From Micromonospora sp. CCTCC AA 2012012 (GTDB lineage: Bacteria > Actinomycetota > Actinomycetes > Mycobacteriales > Micromonosporaceae), in contig NZ_CP159342.1 in assembly GCF_040499845.1 (NCBI RefSeq), forward strand, positions 372,001 through 436,000: 64,000 bases of DNA, given 5' to 3'. The translations under genes were made by a program, and so were the position numbers. This document shows, one piece after another, positions 32,966 through 40,772 of this stretch (the first letter of the stretch is position 1; every line of letters begins with the position of its first letter). The notes beneath the pieces are model-generated. The model was not told the origin of the DNA, did no database searches, and was given only the letters and a program-made list of their open reading frames with translations.

Positions 32966-33913
32966 GTGACGCTGACCATCGGAGTCGACGTCGGGGGCAC
33001 GAAGGTGGCCGGCGGTGTCGTGGACGACACCGGCAAGGTTCTCGTGCAGACGCGACGGGACACCCCCGCCGACGACGTGGCCAAGACCCGCGACGTCATC
33101 ATCGAGGTGGTCACCGAGCTGGCCGTGGGTCGTACCGTCGAGGCGGTGGGCATCGGCGCGGCCGGCTGGATCGACGCCAGCCGCTCCACGGTGCTCTTCG
33201 CCCCCAACCTGGCCTGGCGGGACGAGCCGCTGCGGGACTACGTCAGCACCGCGACCGGGCTGCCGGTGATCGTGGAGAACGACGGGAACGTGGCCGCCTG
33301 GGCCGAGTTCCGCTACGGCGCGGCCCGGGACGCCGACGACTCGATGGTCATGTTCACCATCGGGACCGGCGTCGGCGGCGGCATCGTGCTCGGCGGGGAA
33401 CTGGTCCGGGGCGCGAACGGCATCGCCGCCGAGCTGGGACACATGCTCACCGTGCCCGACGGCCACCAGTGCGGCTGCGGCCGGCTCGGCTGCATCGAGC
33501 AGTACGCCAGCGGCAGCGCCCTGGTCCGCTTCGCCCGGGCCGCCGCCCGGCAGGAGCCGCACCGGGCGACCGCCCTGCTGGAGCTGGCCGGCGGCGAGGC
33601 CGAGGCGATCACCGGCCCGATGGTGACCGCCGCCGCCCAGGGTGGTGACCCGGTCTCCGCCGAGTCGTTCGCGCAGGTGGGCCGGTGGCTCGGCACCAGC
33701 CTCGCGGACATGGCGCAGATCCTCGACCCGCAGGTGCTGGTAGTCGGCGGTGGCGTGGTCGAGGCAGGCGACCTGCTGCTCGGCCCGACCCGCCGGTCCT
33801 TCAACGACGCGCTGGCGCAGCGCAGCCGGCTCCCGGTGGCCCAGGTCCGCCCGGCCGAGCTGGGCAACACCGCCGGCGTCATCGGCGCCGCCGACCTGGC
33901 CCGTCGGCTCTGA
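32966..33913 (+). CDS. ROK-family glucokinase
   Basis: A 315-residue sugar kinase. The ATP-binding motif GVDVGGTKVAGGVV at the N-terminus, the catalytic Asp in VENDGNVAAWAE, IGTGVGGGIVL, and the ROK zinc motif CGCGRLGCIEQYA are intact, with no N-terminal helix-turn-helix, so it is an enzyme and not a repressor. In Streptomyces the orthologous GlkA also carries glucose repression, which may apply here but is inference. GTG 32966 is preferred over GTG 32957 because AGGGGAG (32951-32957) is 8 bases upstream. The EEP gene follows 3 bases after its stop. Confidence 0.92.
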   Translation: MTLTIGVDVGGTKVAGGVVDDTGKVLVQTRRDTPADDVAKTRDVIIEVVTELAVGRTVEAVGIGAAGWIDASRSTVLFAPNLAWRDEPLRDYVSTATGLPVIVENDGNVAAWAEFRYGAARDADDSMVMFTIGTGVGGGIVLGGELVRGANGIAAELGHMLTVPDGHQCGCGRLGCIEQYASGSALVRFARAAARQEPHRATALLELAGGEAEAITGPMVTAAAQGGDPVSAESFAQVGRWLGTSLADMAQILDPQVLVVGGGVVEAGDLLLGPTRRSFNDALAQRSRLPVAQVRPAELGNTAGVIGAADLARRL

Positions 33914-33915
33914 CG

Positions 33916-34626
33916 ATGGGTGCCCCCGGATCCGGCGGCGTGCCGCTGCGCGTGCTGTCGTACAACATCCACAGCCAGCGCGACGACACGGCCGCGCTGG
34001 CCGAGGTGGTCCGCACGGTCACCCCGGACGTGGTGATCGTCCAGGAGGGGCCACGCCGGTTCCGGTGGCGGCAGAAGAGCGCCACGCTGGCCGAGTCGTT
34101 CGGCCTGGTGGTGGGGGCCGGTGGCCTGCCCGCGCTGGGCAACCTGCTGCTGACCAGCCTCCGGGTGCGGGTGCTGGAGACCCGCTGCGAGCGCTATCCG
34201 CTCACCCCCGGCCGGCACCTGCGTGGCGCCGCGTACGCCGAGTGCCTGGTGGGTGGGAGCCGGTTCCTGCTGGCCGGCTCGCACCTCTCCACCGACCCGG
34301 CCGAGCGGCCGGCGCAGGCGGCGGCGTTCAAGCGGACGCTGGCGGCGGCGACGCTGCCGGTGATCGCCGGCGCCGATCTCAACGAGGGGCCGGACGGGCC
34401 GGCGTGGCGGACCGTCGCCGAGGGGCTGACCGACGCGGCGGAGGCGATGGACCGGGCCGACCGGCACACCTATTCGTGCGCGAATCCCCGGCGGCGGATC
34501 GACGGGCTCTTCGTCGACCCGCGGGTCACGGTCGTCGACTACGACGTGGTGGACACGCCGCGCACCCGGCAGGCCAGCGACCACTTCCCGATCCTGGTCG
34601 ACCTGCTGCTGCCCGCCGCCGACTGA
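33916..34626 (+). CDS. Endonuclease/exonuclease/phosphatase (EEP) family hydrolase
   Basis: A 236-residue member of the DNase I-like metal hydrolase superfamily. Active-site segments are present in order: LSYNIHSQ (Asn), VIVQEGP (Glu), GSHLST (His), AGADLNEGP (Asp/Asn) and QASDHFPIL (Asp-His). There is no signal peptide or membrane segment, so a cytoplasmic nuclease or phosphoesterase is expected; the substrate is open. ATG 33916 lies 3 bases after the glucokinase stop, so the two are co-transcribed. A 516-bp repeat-rich gap follows. Confidence 0.85.
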   Translation: MGAPGSGGVPLRVLSYNIHSQRDDTAALAEVVRTVTPDVVIVQEGPRRFRWRQKSATLAESFGLVVGAGGLPALGNLLLTSLRVRVLETRCERYPLTPGRHLRGAAYAECLVGGSRFLLAGSHLSTDPAERPAQAAAFKRTLAAATLPVIAGADLNEGPDGPAWRTVAEGLTDAAEAMDRADRHTYSCANPRRRIDGLFVDPRVTVVDYDVVDTPRTRQASDHFPILVDLLLPAAD

Positions 34627-34673
34627 CCGTTCCGCCGCTCGCTCCGGCACGGCGGCGGCCGACCACGGTCGGC

Positions 34674-34745
34674 GGCGCTCCGGTCGGTGGTGCCTGCGGC
34701 GCTCCGGTCGGTGGTGCCGGCGGCGCTCGGCCGGTGGCGCCGGCG
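34674..34745 (+). repeat. 24-bp tandem repeat, about three units
   Basis: Units start at 34674, 34698 and 34722 (GGCGCTCCGGTCGGTGGTGC and variants), the third more diverged. They lie downstream of the EEP gene in noncoding DNA. Confidence 0.7.
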
Positions 34746-34833
34746 CTCGGCGTCACGTCGGTCCGGGCTTCCTCGCCCGACGCCGAGTGACGGACGGTCA
34801 CATTCTCCGCGGCCGGCAGCGCACCCCCGGCCG

Positions 34834-34958
34834 CCTTTGCTCTGCAGCCATATCCGCAGCAGTCGCGGAGCGTCACCACGGTCGCCCGGTCCGATCCGGT
34901 GGGCGTGCCACGGAGGCCAGCTCAGTGGGGTGCTGCGTGGATGGCTGCAGAGCAAAGG
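34834..34958. repeat. Long inverted repeat, possible miniature mobile element
   Basis: Perfect 18-bp terminal arms (34834-34851, CCTTTGCTCTGCAGCCAT, and its complement 34941-34958). The pairing extends inward with mismatches to about 33 bases, enclosing an inner loop of roughly 60 bases. The size and symmetry resemble a MITE or an intergenic repeat; I see no target-site duplication. Confidence 0.7.
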
Positions 34959-35142
34959 TCGGCGCGGCAGCGGACCGCCGGCGAACGGAGGCGCACGCTG
35001 CGTGACAGACCGGCCCGTCACCCAGCGCCACGGCGGCCGGCTGCGGCCCCTCCGATCCGCCGAGGACGGCTGGACAACGGCGGGCATTGTCGGCAGGATT
35101 TCGCAGCGACCCGGCACGCGTGCCGCACAAAGGAGATTCCCG

Positions 35143-36549
35143 GTGTCCTCCTCCACCGACCTCGGCCGCCCCGATCCGGAGACGAGCACGCTCGCCCTGA
35201 CCCGCGACGGCCGCCCGGTCTCCGACCGGGGCGACACCGTCTGCGTCATCGGCGCCGGGGCCAGCGGCCTCACCGCCGTCAAGAACCTCGTCGAGTACGG
35301 CTTCGGCGTCGACTGCTACGAGCGGGAGACCGGCGTCGGTGGGGCGTGGAACTGGCGACACGACCGCAGCCCGGTGTACGCCAGCACCCACCTCATCTCG
35401 TCCCGGCCGTTCACCCAGTTCCCCGACTTCCCGATGCCGGACGACTGGCCCGACTACCCGCACCACAGCCAGCTGCTCTCCTACTTCGAGCGGTACGCCG
35501 ACCACTTCGACCTGCGCCGGCACATCTGGTTCGGCACCGAGGTGGTCCGGGTGGAGCCGGTCGAGGGGGACCGCTGGGACGTCACCACCCGCAGCACCGG
35601 CGGCTACGGCCCCGAGCGCACCTCCCGGTACGCCGCCGTGGTGATCGCCAACGGGCACAACTGGTCACCGAAGCTGCCCCGCTACGAGGGGCTCGCCGAG
35701 TTCCGGGGCGAGGTGATGCACGCCACCTCGTACAAGGATCCGGCGCAGCTGCGCGGCAAGCGGGTGCTGGTGGTGGGTGCCGGCAACACCGGCTGCGACA
35801 TCGCCGTCGAGGCGGCCCAGCAGGCGTCCCGCTGCTGGCACTCCACCCGCCGCGGCTACTGGTACGCCCCGAAGTACGTCCTCGGCCGCCCCGCCGACCA
35901 GGTCAACGACACGCTGCTGGCGCTGCGGGTGCCGCTGCGGGTACGACAGTGGCTCTATCACTGGACGCTGCGGCTGACCGTCGGCGACCTGACCCGGTTC
36001 GGCCTGCCGAAGCCGGACCACCGGGTCTACGAGACCCACCCGATCGCCAACAGCCAGCTCGTCTACTACGTCGGCCACGGCGAGATCACCCCGGTCGGTG
36101 ACGTGGCCCGGTTCCACGCCAAGGCGGTGGAGCTGACCGACGGTCGGGAGATCGACCCGGAGCTGGTCGTCTTCGCCACCGGCTACCTGCCGCGCTTCGA
36201 GTTCCTCGAGGCGAAGGTGCTCGCCGACGACGAGGGCGTGGGGCGGCCCCGGCTCTGGCTGAACGCGTTCGCCGCCGGTCACCCGACCCTCGCGGTGGTC
36301 GGCCTGGTGCAGCCCGACTCCGGCATCTTCACCATCTCGCACTGGCAGAGCGTGCTCTTCGCCCGACTGCTGCGCCTGCGGGCCACCCGGCCGGACCGGG
36401 CCGCCGCGTTCGACCGGCAGGTCGCCGCCGGCCTCGGCGAGCGCTACTCCGGCGCGGTCAAGGACTCGAGCCGGCACTGGTTCGAGGTCGGCCACGCCGA
36501 CTACCTGCGCGCCCTCGAACGCGCCCTGCACGAGCTGGGGGATAAATGA
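35143..36549 (+). CDS. Flavin-containing monooxygenase-like enzyme
   Basis: A 468-residue FAD/NADPH oxidoreductase. It has the FAD loop GAGASGL, GVGGAWNWRHD, the FMO-identifying motif FRGEVMHATSY (FxGxxxHxxxY), the NADPH loop GAGNTGCDIA and FATGYLPRF. Enzymes of this type oxygenate soft nucleophiles or perform Baeyer-Villiger oxidation; the substrate is unknown. GTG 35143 is preceded by AAAGGAG. The stop overlaps the start of an alpha/beta hydrolase (ATGA), a pairing seen when an oxygenase makes an ester for hydrolysis, but that partner has lost its nucleophilic serine. Confidence 0.9.
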   Translation: MSSSTDLGRPDPETSTLALTRDGRPVSDRGDTVCVIGAGASGLTAVKNLVEYGFGVDCYERETGVGGAWNWRHDRSPVYASTHLISSRPFTQFPDFPMPDDWPDYPHHSQLLSYFERYADHFDLRRHIWFGTEVVRVEPVEGDRWDVTTRSTGGYGPERTSRYAAVVIANGHNWSPKLPRYEGLAEFRGEVMHATSYKDPAQLRGKRVLVVGAGNTGCDIAVEAAQQASRCWHSTRRGYWYAPKYVLGRPADQVNDTLLALRVPLRVRQWLYHWTLRLTVGDLTRFGLPKPDHRVYETHPIANSQLVYYVGHGEITPVGDVARFHAKAVELTDGREIDPELVVFATGYLPRFEFLEAKVLADDEGVGRPRLWLNAFAAGHPTLAVVGLVQPDSGIFTISHWQSVLFARLLRLRATRPDRAAAFDRQVAAGLGERYSGAVKDSSRHWFEVGHADYLRALERALHELGDK

Positions 36550-37367
36550 CCACGGAGCGGATGCGGGTGGTTCGGGCGTGGGAGTGGGCCCGGCCGGAGC
36601 GGCCGGCCCGCCGGGAGGTGCTCGACGCGGTCCCGGCGCTGGAGGAGGGGCGACCGCCGCTGCTGTTCGTACCCGGGTTCGGGCACGGGGCGTGGGCGTT
36701 CGCCGAGCACTGGCTGGAGCACGCCGCGTCGCGCGGCTTCCCGGCGTACGCGCTGAGCCTGCGCGGGCACGGTGCCAGCGAGCCGGCGCCGGATGCGACG
36801 CTGCGGGCGTACACCCATGATGTGGTCCAGGTGGCGGCGAGCCTGCCGCGGCGGGCGGTGCTGGTGGGGCACGGCGCCGGCGCGCTGGTGGTCTCGCACG
36901 CCCTGTCCCGCTATCCGGCCCGGGCGGCGGTGCTGGTGGCGCCGGTGCTCGGCGGTTGGGGCACGTTCGGCGCGGCGCTGCGGCGCAACCCGGGCGGGAC
37001 CCTGCCGGCCGTCTTCGGCGGTCCGTTGCGGTTGAACCGCCGGCAGTTGTTCAGCCCGGAGCTGCCCGACGGCGAGGCCCGCCGGTACGTCTCCCGGCTG
37101 GGCCGGGCCGGGCGGCGGGCCCAGTGGCAGCTGCTGACCGGCGGGGAGCCGGAGCCGGCGGTGGGCCGGCCGCCGGTGCTGGTGCTGGGCAGTCCGGACG
37201 ACCGGGTGGTGCCGGCGACGGCGCTGACCCGGGCCGCCGCCCGGTACGGCTCGGCCCCGCTGCTCTTTCCCGGGATGGGGCACGACCTGATGCTGGACGC
37301 CCGCTGGCGGGAGCCGATCGACGCCATCCTGGACTGGCTGGCGAAGGACCCGTCGCCGGCCGGCTGA
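36546..37367 (+). CDS. Alpha/beta-hydrolase fold protein without nucleophilic serine
   Basis: A 273-residue protein of the alpha/beta-hydrolase fold: oxyanion-side FVPGFGHGAW, LRGHGAS, the acid in GSPDDRVVP and the catalytic-type His in PGMGHDLML. The nucleophile elbow, normally GxSxG, reads VLVGHGAGALV (bases GGG CAC GGC GCC GGC), so the serine position is glycine. It therefore cannot act as an ordinary serine hydrolase; lyase, oxygenase-independent or binding roles are possible. ATG 36546 overlaps the monooxygenase stop, implying tight co-expression. It converges with otsA only 12 bases away. Confidence 0.85.
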   Translation: MTTERMRVVRAWEWARPERPARREVLDAVPALEEGRPPLLFVPGFGHGAWAFAEHWLEHAASRGFPAYALSLRGHGASEPAPDATLRAYTHDVVQVAASLPRRAVLVGHGAGALVVSHALSRYPARAAVLVAPVLGGWGTFGAALRRNPGGTLPAVFGGPLRLNRRQLFSPELPDGEARRYVSRLGRAGRRAQWQLLTGGEPEPAVGRPPVLVLGSPDDRVVPATALTRAAARYGSAPLLFPGMGHDLMLDARWREPIDAILDWLAKDPSPAG

Positions 37368-37379
37368 CCGGCGGGCGGG

Positions 37380-38807
37380 TCACTCCGAGCCGGCGACGCG
37401 GGTGAGCAGCGAGCCGCTCTCGTCGAGCGCGCTGAGATAGGAGCGGGCCCAGGCGTGGATGTCGTTGCGGTGCAGGTGTTCCCGCATCGCCCGCATCCGG
37501 GCCCGGACGTCGGCCGGTTCGGCCCGCAGCGCCGCGAGCAGCTCCTGCTTGAGTCCCTCCAGGTCGTGCGGGTTGACCAGGTACGCCTGGGACAGCTCGG
37601 CGGCGGCCCCGGCGAACTCGCTGAGCAGCAGCGCCCCGCTGTCGTCCACCCGGGCGGCGACGTACTCCTTGGCGACCAGGTTCATCCCGTCCCGCAGCGG
37701 GGTCACCGCCATCACGTCGGCGACCCGGTAGAGGGCGGCCAGCTCGGCCCGGTCGAAGGTCTGGGTGAGGTAGTGGATCGCCGGCTCGCCGACCCGGCCG
37801 AACTCGCCGTTGATCCGGCCGACCTCGCGTTCCACCCGGTCCCGGAGGATCTGGTACTGGCCGACCCGTTCCCGGCTGGGCACCGCCATCTGCACCAGGA
37901 CCGTGTCGCGGACCTTGACGTCGCCGCTGGCGAGCAGCTCGCTGTAGGCCTTGAGCCGCTGCTCGATGCCCTTGGTGTAGTCCATCCGGTCGACGCTGAG
38001 GATCACGTGTTCGGGGTCGCCGAGGTCCTGCCGCAGCCGGCGGGCCCGCTCGGCGACGTCGGGACGGGCGGCGAGCGCCGCCATCTCGGCGGTGTCGATG
38101 GAGACCGGGAAGGCGCCGACCCGGACCACCCGGTCGTCCACGGTGATCCGCCGGTCGGTGGCGGGCAGGCCCAGCACCTTGGTCACCAGTTGGGCGAAGT
38201 TGTGCGCGGCCTGGGCCCGCTGGAACCCGATCAGGTCGGCGCCGAGCATCCCGCGCAGCAGCTCCGCCCGGCGGGGGAGCTGCATGAACAGCTCGGGCGG
38301 CGGGAAGGGCACGTGCAGGAAGAAGCCGATCCGCAGGTCGGGGCGGAGCGCCCGGAGCAGGCCGGGGACGAGCTGGAGGTGGTAGTCCTGCACCCAGACC
38401 AGGGCGCCGGGCTCGGCGACCTCGGCGGCGGCCTCGGCGAACCGCTGGTTGACCCGCTGGTACGCCTCCCACCAGCGGCGGTGGTATTCGGGCTGTTCGA
38501 CGGCGTCGTGGTAGAGCGGCCAGAGGGTCGCGTTGGCGAACCCTTCGTAGTGGTCGCGCAGGTCCTCGGCGGTCAGCGGCACGCTGTGCATCCGGACGCC
38601 GTCGAGGTCTCCTAAGGTGGGGGCGGCCCCGGTGCCGCCGGCCCAGCCGACCCAGGTGGCGGTGGTGTGCCGTAGCAGGGGATGCAGTGCGCTGACCAGC
38701 CCGCCCGGGCTGCGTCGCCACTCGCAGGCGCCGTCGGGCGCCACACTGTCGTCGATGGGGAGGCGGTTGGCCACCACCACGAGGGAACTCTGTCGCATCT
38801 CGGGCAT
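37380..38807 (-). CDS. otsA: Trehalose-6-phosphate synthase (GT20)
   Basis: A 475-residue GT20 enzyme joining UDP-glucose (or GDP-glucose) and glucose-6-phosphate. Family motifs: VVANRLPID, TWVGWAGG, WVQDYHLQLVPGLL, FFLHVPFPPPELF, VDRMDYTKGIEQRLKA and RDGMNLVAKEYVAA near the end. The start is ATG 38807 (MPEMRQSS); ATG 38798 is equally possible and neither has a strong ribosome binding site. No trehalose phosphatase gene is in the window. Upstream at 38887-38916 are an 11-bp palindrome and a GTTACAC direct repeat that look regulatory. Trehalose suggests stress or spore protection. Confidence 0.94.
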   Translation of the reverse strand: MPEMRQSSLVVVANRLPIDDSVAPDGACEWRRSPGGLVSALHPLLRHTTATWVGWAGGTGAAPTLGDLDGVRMHSVPLTAEDLRDHYEGFANATLWPLYHDAVEQPEYHRRWWEAYQRVNQRFAEAAAEVAEPGALVWVQDYHLQLVPGLLRALRPDLRIGFFLHVPFPPPELFMQLPRRAELLRGMLGADLIGFQRAQAAHNFAQLVTKVLGLPATDRRITVDDRVVRVGAFPVSIDTAEMAALAARPDVAERARRLRQDLGDPEHVILSVDRMDYTKGIEQRLKAYSELLASGDVKVRDTVLVQMAVPSRERVGQYQILRDRVEREVGRINGEFGRVGEPAIHYLTQTFDRAELAALYRVADVMAVTPLRDGMNLVAKEYVAARVDDSGALLLSEFAGAAAELSQAYLVNPHDLEGLKQELLAALRAEPADVRARMRAMREHLHRNDIHAWARSYLSALDESGSLLTRVAGSE

Positions 38808-38886
38808 TCCGATCAGCAGAGACCGACCGCCGCGAGGAGGGAACAACCGGGCAGTCAGTGGGGGAAGTGACGTACAGCGGTATTCC

Positions 38887-38916
38887 TACTGACAGTAAGT
38901 TACACCACTGTTACAC
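38887..38916 (-). promoter_or_regulatory. Candidate regulatory repeats upstream of otsA
   Basis: TACTG-A-CAGTA (38887-38897) followed by GTTACAC twice (38899-38905 and 38910-38916), 11 bases apart, that is one helical turn. The patch is AT-rich for this genome and 80-110 bases upstream of otsA. Confidence 0.4.
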
Positions 38917-38971
38917 GGTCGGTCCGGGCCGGCCGGCGTCCCGACATGCGGGCGGGACGGGGTGTGCGGGC

Positions 38972-39817
38972 TCAGACGACCGCGCCGTCGTCGGGGTCGT
39001 GGTCCTCGGTGTCGCCGGGGCGCAGCCGCCAGACGAGCATCACGAAGCCGGCCAGGATGCCGGTGAAACCGAGCAGCGTCACCACCGGCGGGTCGACCGG
39101 CAGCAGCGTCGGATAGAGGAAGAGCACGAAGCCGGCCAGGATGGAGAGCACCCCGACCGCCGCGTACTTCGAGACGCGGGGCAGCGGGGGCGGCGGGGGC
39201 GGGGTGTAGTGCTCCTCCTCGGCGTCACCGGGCAGCCCGGCGCCGAAGGTGTCCAGACCGTCCAACAGTGACGGCTCGTCGTGGCGACCCCGGCTGACCG
39301 AGATCCCGGAGACGTCCGCCGCGTACGGCAGGCGGCGCACGTCGGTGGCCGTCGGGCCCGGGGTCTCGTCGGCTCCACCGCGGGTCAGCGTGCCGCCGGC
39401 CGGCTCGGTCGGGTCGGGCTCGTCGAGGTCCTCGGCGGCGGGCCAGGGGTGGCTGCCGGCGGCCGGGGCGGTGTGGAAGCCGGCGACGATCCGGGCCCAC
39501 TCGGCTTCGATGTCCGGCTCGTCGTCGCGCGCCGGCTCGGCGTCGCCCTCGTCGGCGAGCTGGGTGAGGTAGTCCCGGGCGGTGGTCAGGTGTGAGCGGT
39601 CGACGTAGAGCCGGTCGACCGGGCGGGCCGGCACGGTGGTGGTGCGGGTCACCGGGTTGAGGTCAGCCGAGGGCTGCAGGTACGCCGCGATGCCACCGGC
39701 GGCGAGCACGTCGAGCAGGTGCTCGCCGACGCGCGGGTCGACATCGCCCGCGACGGCGTACTCGCTCGCGTCGAGCCCGTTGTCCCGCCGTCCCCGGCGA
39801 GGCCCACCCGCTGACAC
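38972..39817 (-). CDS. Two-helix membrane protein of unknown function
   Basis: A 281-residue protein. The N-terminal 90 residues look like a small alpha/beta domain (DASEYAVAGDVDPRVGEHLLDVLAAG, DRLYVDRSHLTTARDYLTQL), reminiscent of DUF2007-type domains. A long acidic Pro-rich middle follows. Two membrane helices close the protein (VGVLSILAGFVLFLYP and LLGFTGILAGFVMLVW), with an acidic tail. GTG 39817 has GAGGAGGG about 7 bases upstream. It is divergent from plsC with 243 bases between. I do not recognise a function. Confidence 0.72.
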   Translation of the reverse strand: MSAGGPRRGRRDNGLDASEYAVAGDVDPRVGEHLLDVLAAGGIAAYLQPSADLNPVTRTTTVPARPVDRLYVDRSHLTTARDYLTQLADEGDAEPARDDEPDIEAEWARIVAGFHTAPAAGSHPWPAAEDLDEPDPTEPAGGTLTRGGADETPGPTATDVRRLPYAADVSGISVSRGRHDEPSLLDGLDTFGAGLPGDAEEEHYTPPPPPPLPRVSKYAAVGVLSILAGFVLFLYPTLLPVDPPVVTLLGFTGILAGFVMLVWRLRPGDTEDHDPDDGAVV

Positions 39818-40060
39818 CGGACACCCTCCTCGTCGCACCTGCCGGTGCGGTCGTTCGGCGCCCCGTACGCCGTGCCCTGAATCGTGACACGTCGGAGGCC
39901 GGTTCCGGGAGTGCGTTGTGGCGTGCCGCTCCCGCTTCGTAGGCTCATGCCCGACAGTCCCGCCCGCCGACGGTGCCCCGGGGCCCGTCCCGGGCGGGTC
40001 CGGTGACCCGGCCGAGGGCCGGTGGAGGTGCTGTCGCCGCCCCTGCCTGGAAGGACACCG

Positions 40061-40765
40061 GTGCTGTACTGGCTGATGAAGTACATCATCCTCGGCCCGC
40101 TGCTGAGGCTGATCTTCCGCCCGCAGGTCGAGGGCCTGGAGAACGTGCCGGACACGGGTCCGGTGATCCTGGCGAGCAATCACCTCTCCTTCTCCGATTC
40201 GATCTTCGTCCCGCTGATCGTCAAGCGAAAAGTCACATTCATCGCCAAAGCGGAATACTTCACCGGTAAGGGCATCAAGGGCTGGCTGACCAAGGCGTTC
40301 TTCGTCGGCTCCGGCACCATCCCGGTCGACCGGACCGGCGGCCGGGCCGCCCGCGCCGCGCTCGACACCCAGCTGCGGGTGCTGCGGGCCGGTGGCATCG
40401 CCGGGATCTATCCGGAGGGCACCCGGTCGCCCGACGGGCGGCTCTATCGCGGCAAGACCGGCGTGGCCCGGCTCGCCCTGGAGAGCGGCGCCCTGGTGGT
40501 CCCCACCGCGATGCTCAACTCCGACGAGATCCAGCCGACCGGCCAGATCATCCCCAACCTCGGCCGGGTGCGGATCCGGTTCGGCGCCCCGCTGGACTTC
40601 TCCCGCTACGCCGGCCTGGCCGGCGACCGGTTCGTCGAACGCGCCGTCACCGACGAGATCATGTACGAGCTGATGGAACTCTCCGGCCGCGAGTACGTCG
40701 ACATGTACGCGCAGAAGATCAAGAACCAGCCGGCCGCCGTACCGGCCGAACCGGTGCCCGTCTGA
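40061..40765 (+). CDS. 1-acyl-sn-glycerol-3-phosphate acyltransferase (PlsC family)
   Basis: A 234-residue membrane-associated acyltransferase. The catalytic NHLSFSD (HX4D, about residue 42) and the glycerol-phosphate motif IYPEGTRSPDG are intact, and an N-terminal hydrophobic helix (YWLMKYIILGPLLRLIF) anchors it. It makes phosphatidic acid or acylates a related lipid. The M. tuberculosis gene in the corresponding place, Rv2182c, is also a PlsC homologue near PIM and aroG genes. GTG 40061 has GGAAGGAC upstream. It converges with the cyclase gene only 7 bases away. Confidence 0.9.
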   Translation: MLYWLMKYIILGPLLRLIFRPQVEGLENVPDTGPVILASNHLSFSDSIFVPLIVKRKVTFIAKAEYFTGKGIKGWLTKAFFVGSGTIPVDRTGGRAARAALDTQLRVLRAGGIAGIYPEGTRSPDGRLYRGKTGVARLALESGALVVPTAMLNSDEIQPTGQIIPNLGRVRIRFGAPLDFSRYAGLAGDRFVERAVTDEIMYELMELSGREYVDMYAQKIKNQPAAVPAEPVPV

Positions 40766-40772
40766 GCCCGGC

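Larger units (their letters stand above)
34627..35142. other. Repeat-rich 516-bp intergenic region
   Basis: No convincing gene. It holds a 24-bp tandem repeat (about 34674-34745), a 9-bp-stem hairpin (34746-34787) and a long inverted repeat (34834-34958). The last 20 bases carry the AAAGGAG ribosome binding site of the monooxygenase gene. Short open frames exist on both strands but have no ribosome binding site or protein-like composition. Confidence 0.6.

Noticed and set aside
34786..35005. Small open frames with CGYGCRAK/VDGCRAK-like peptides in the 34.6-35.1 kb gap
   Set aside because: The similar peptides come from the two arms of the inverted repeat read on opposite strands; no ribosome binding site.
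36850..36900. GHGAG in the alpha/beta hydrolase considered a misread GxSxG
   Set aside because: The codons GGG CAC GGC GCC GGC are unambiguous and need more than a frame choice to give serine; a single-base error (GGC to AGC) cannot be excluded and is stated as a test.
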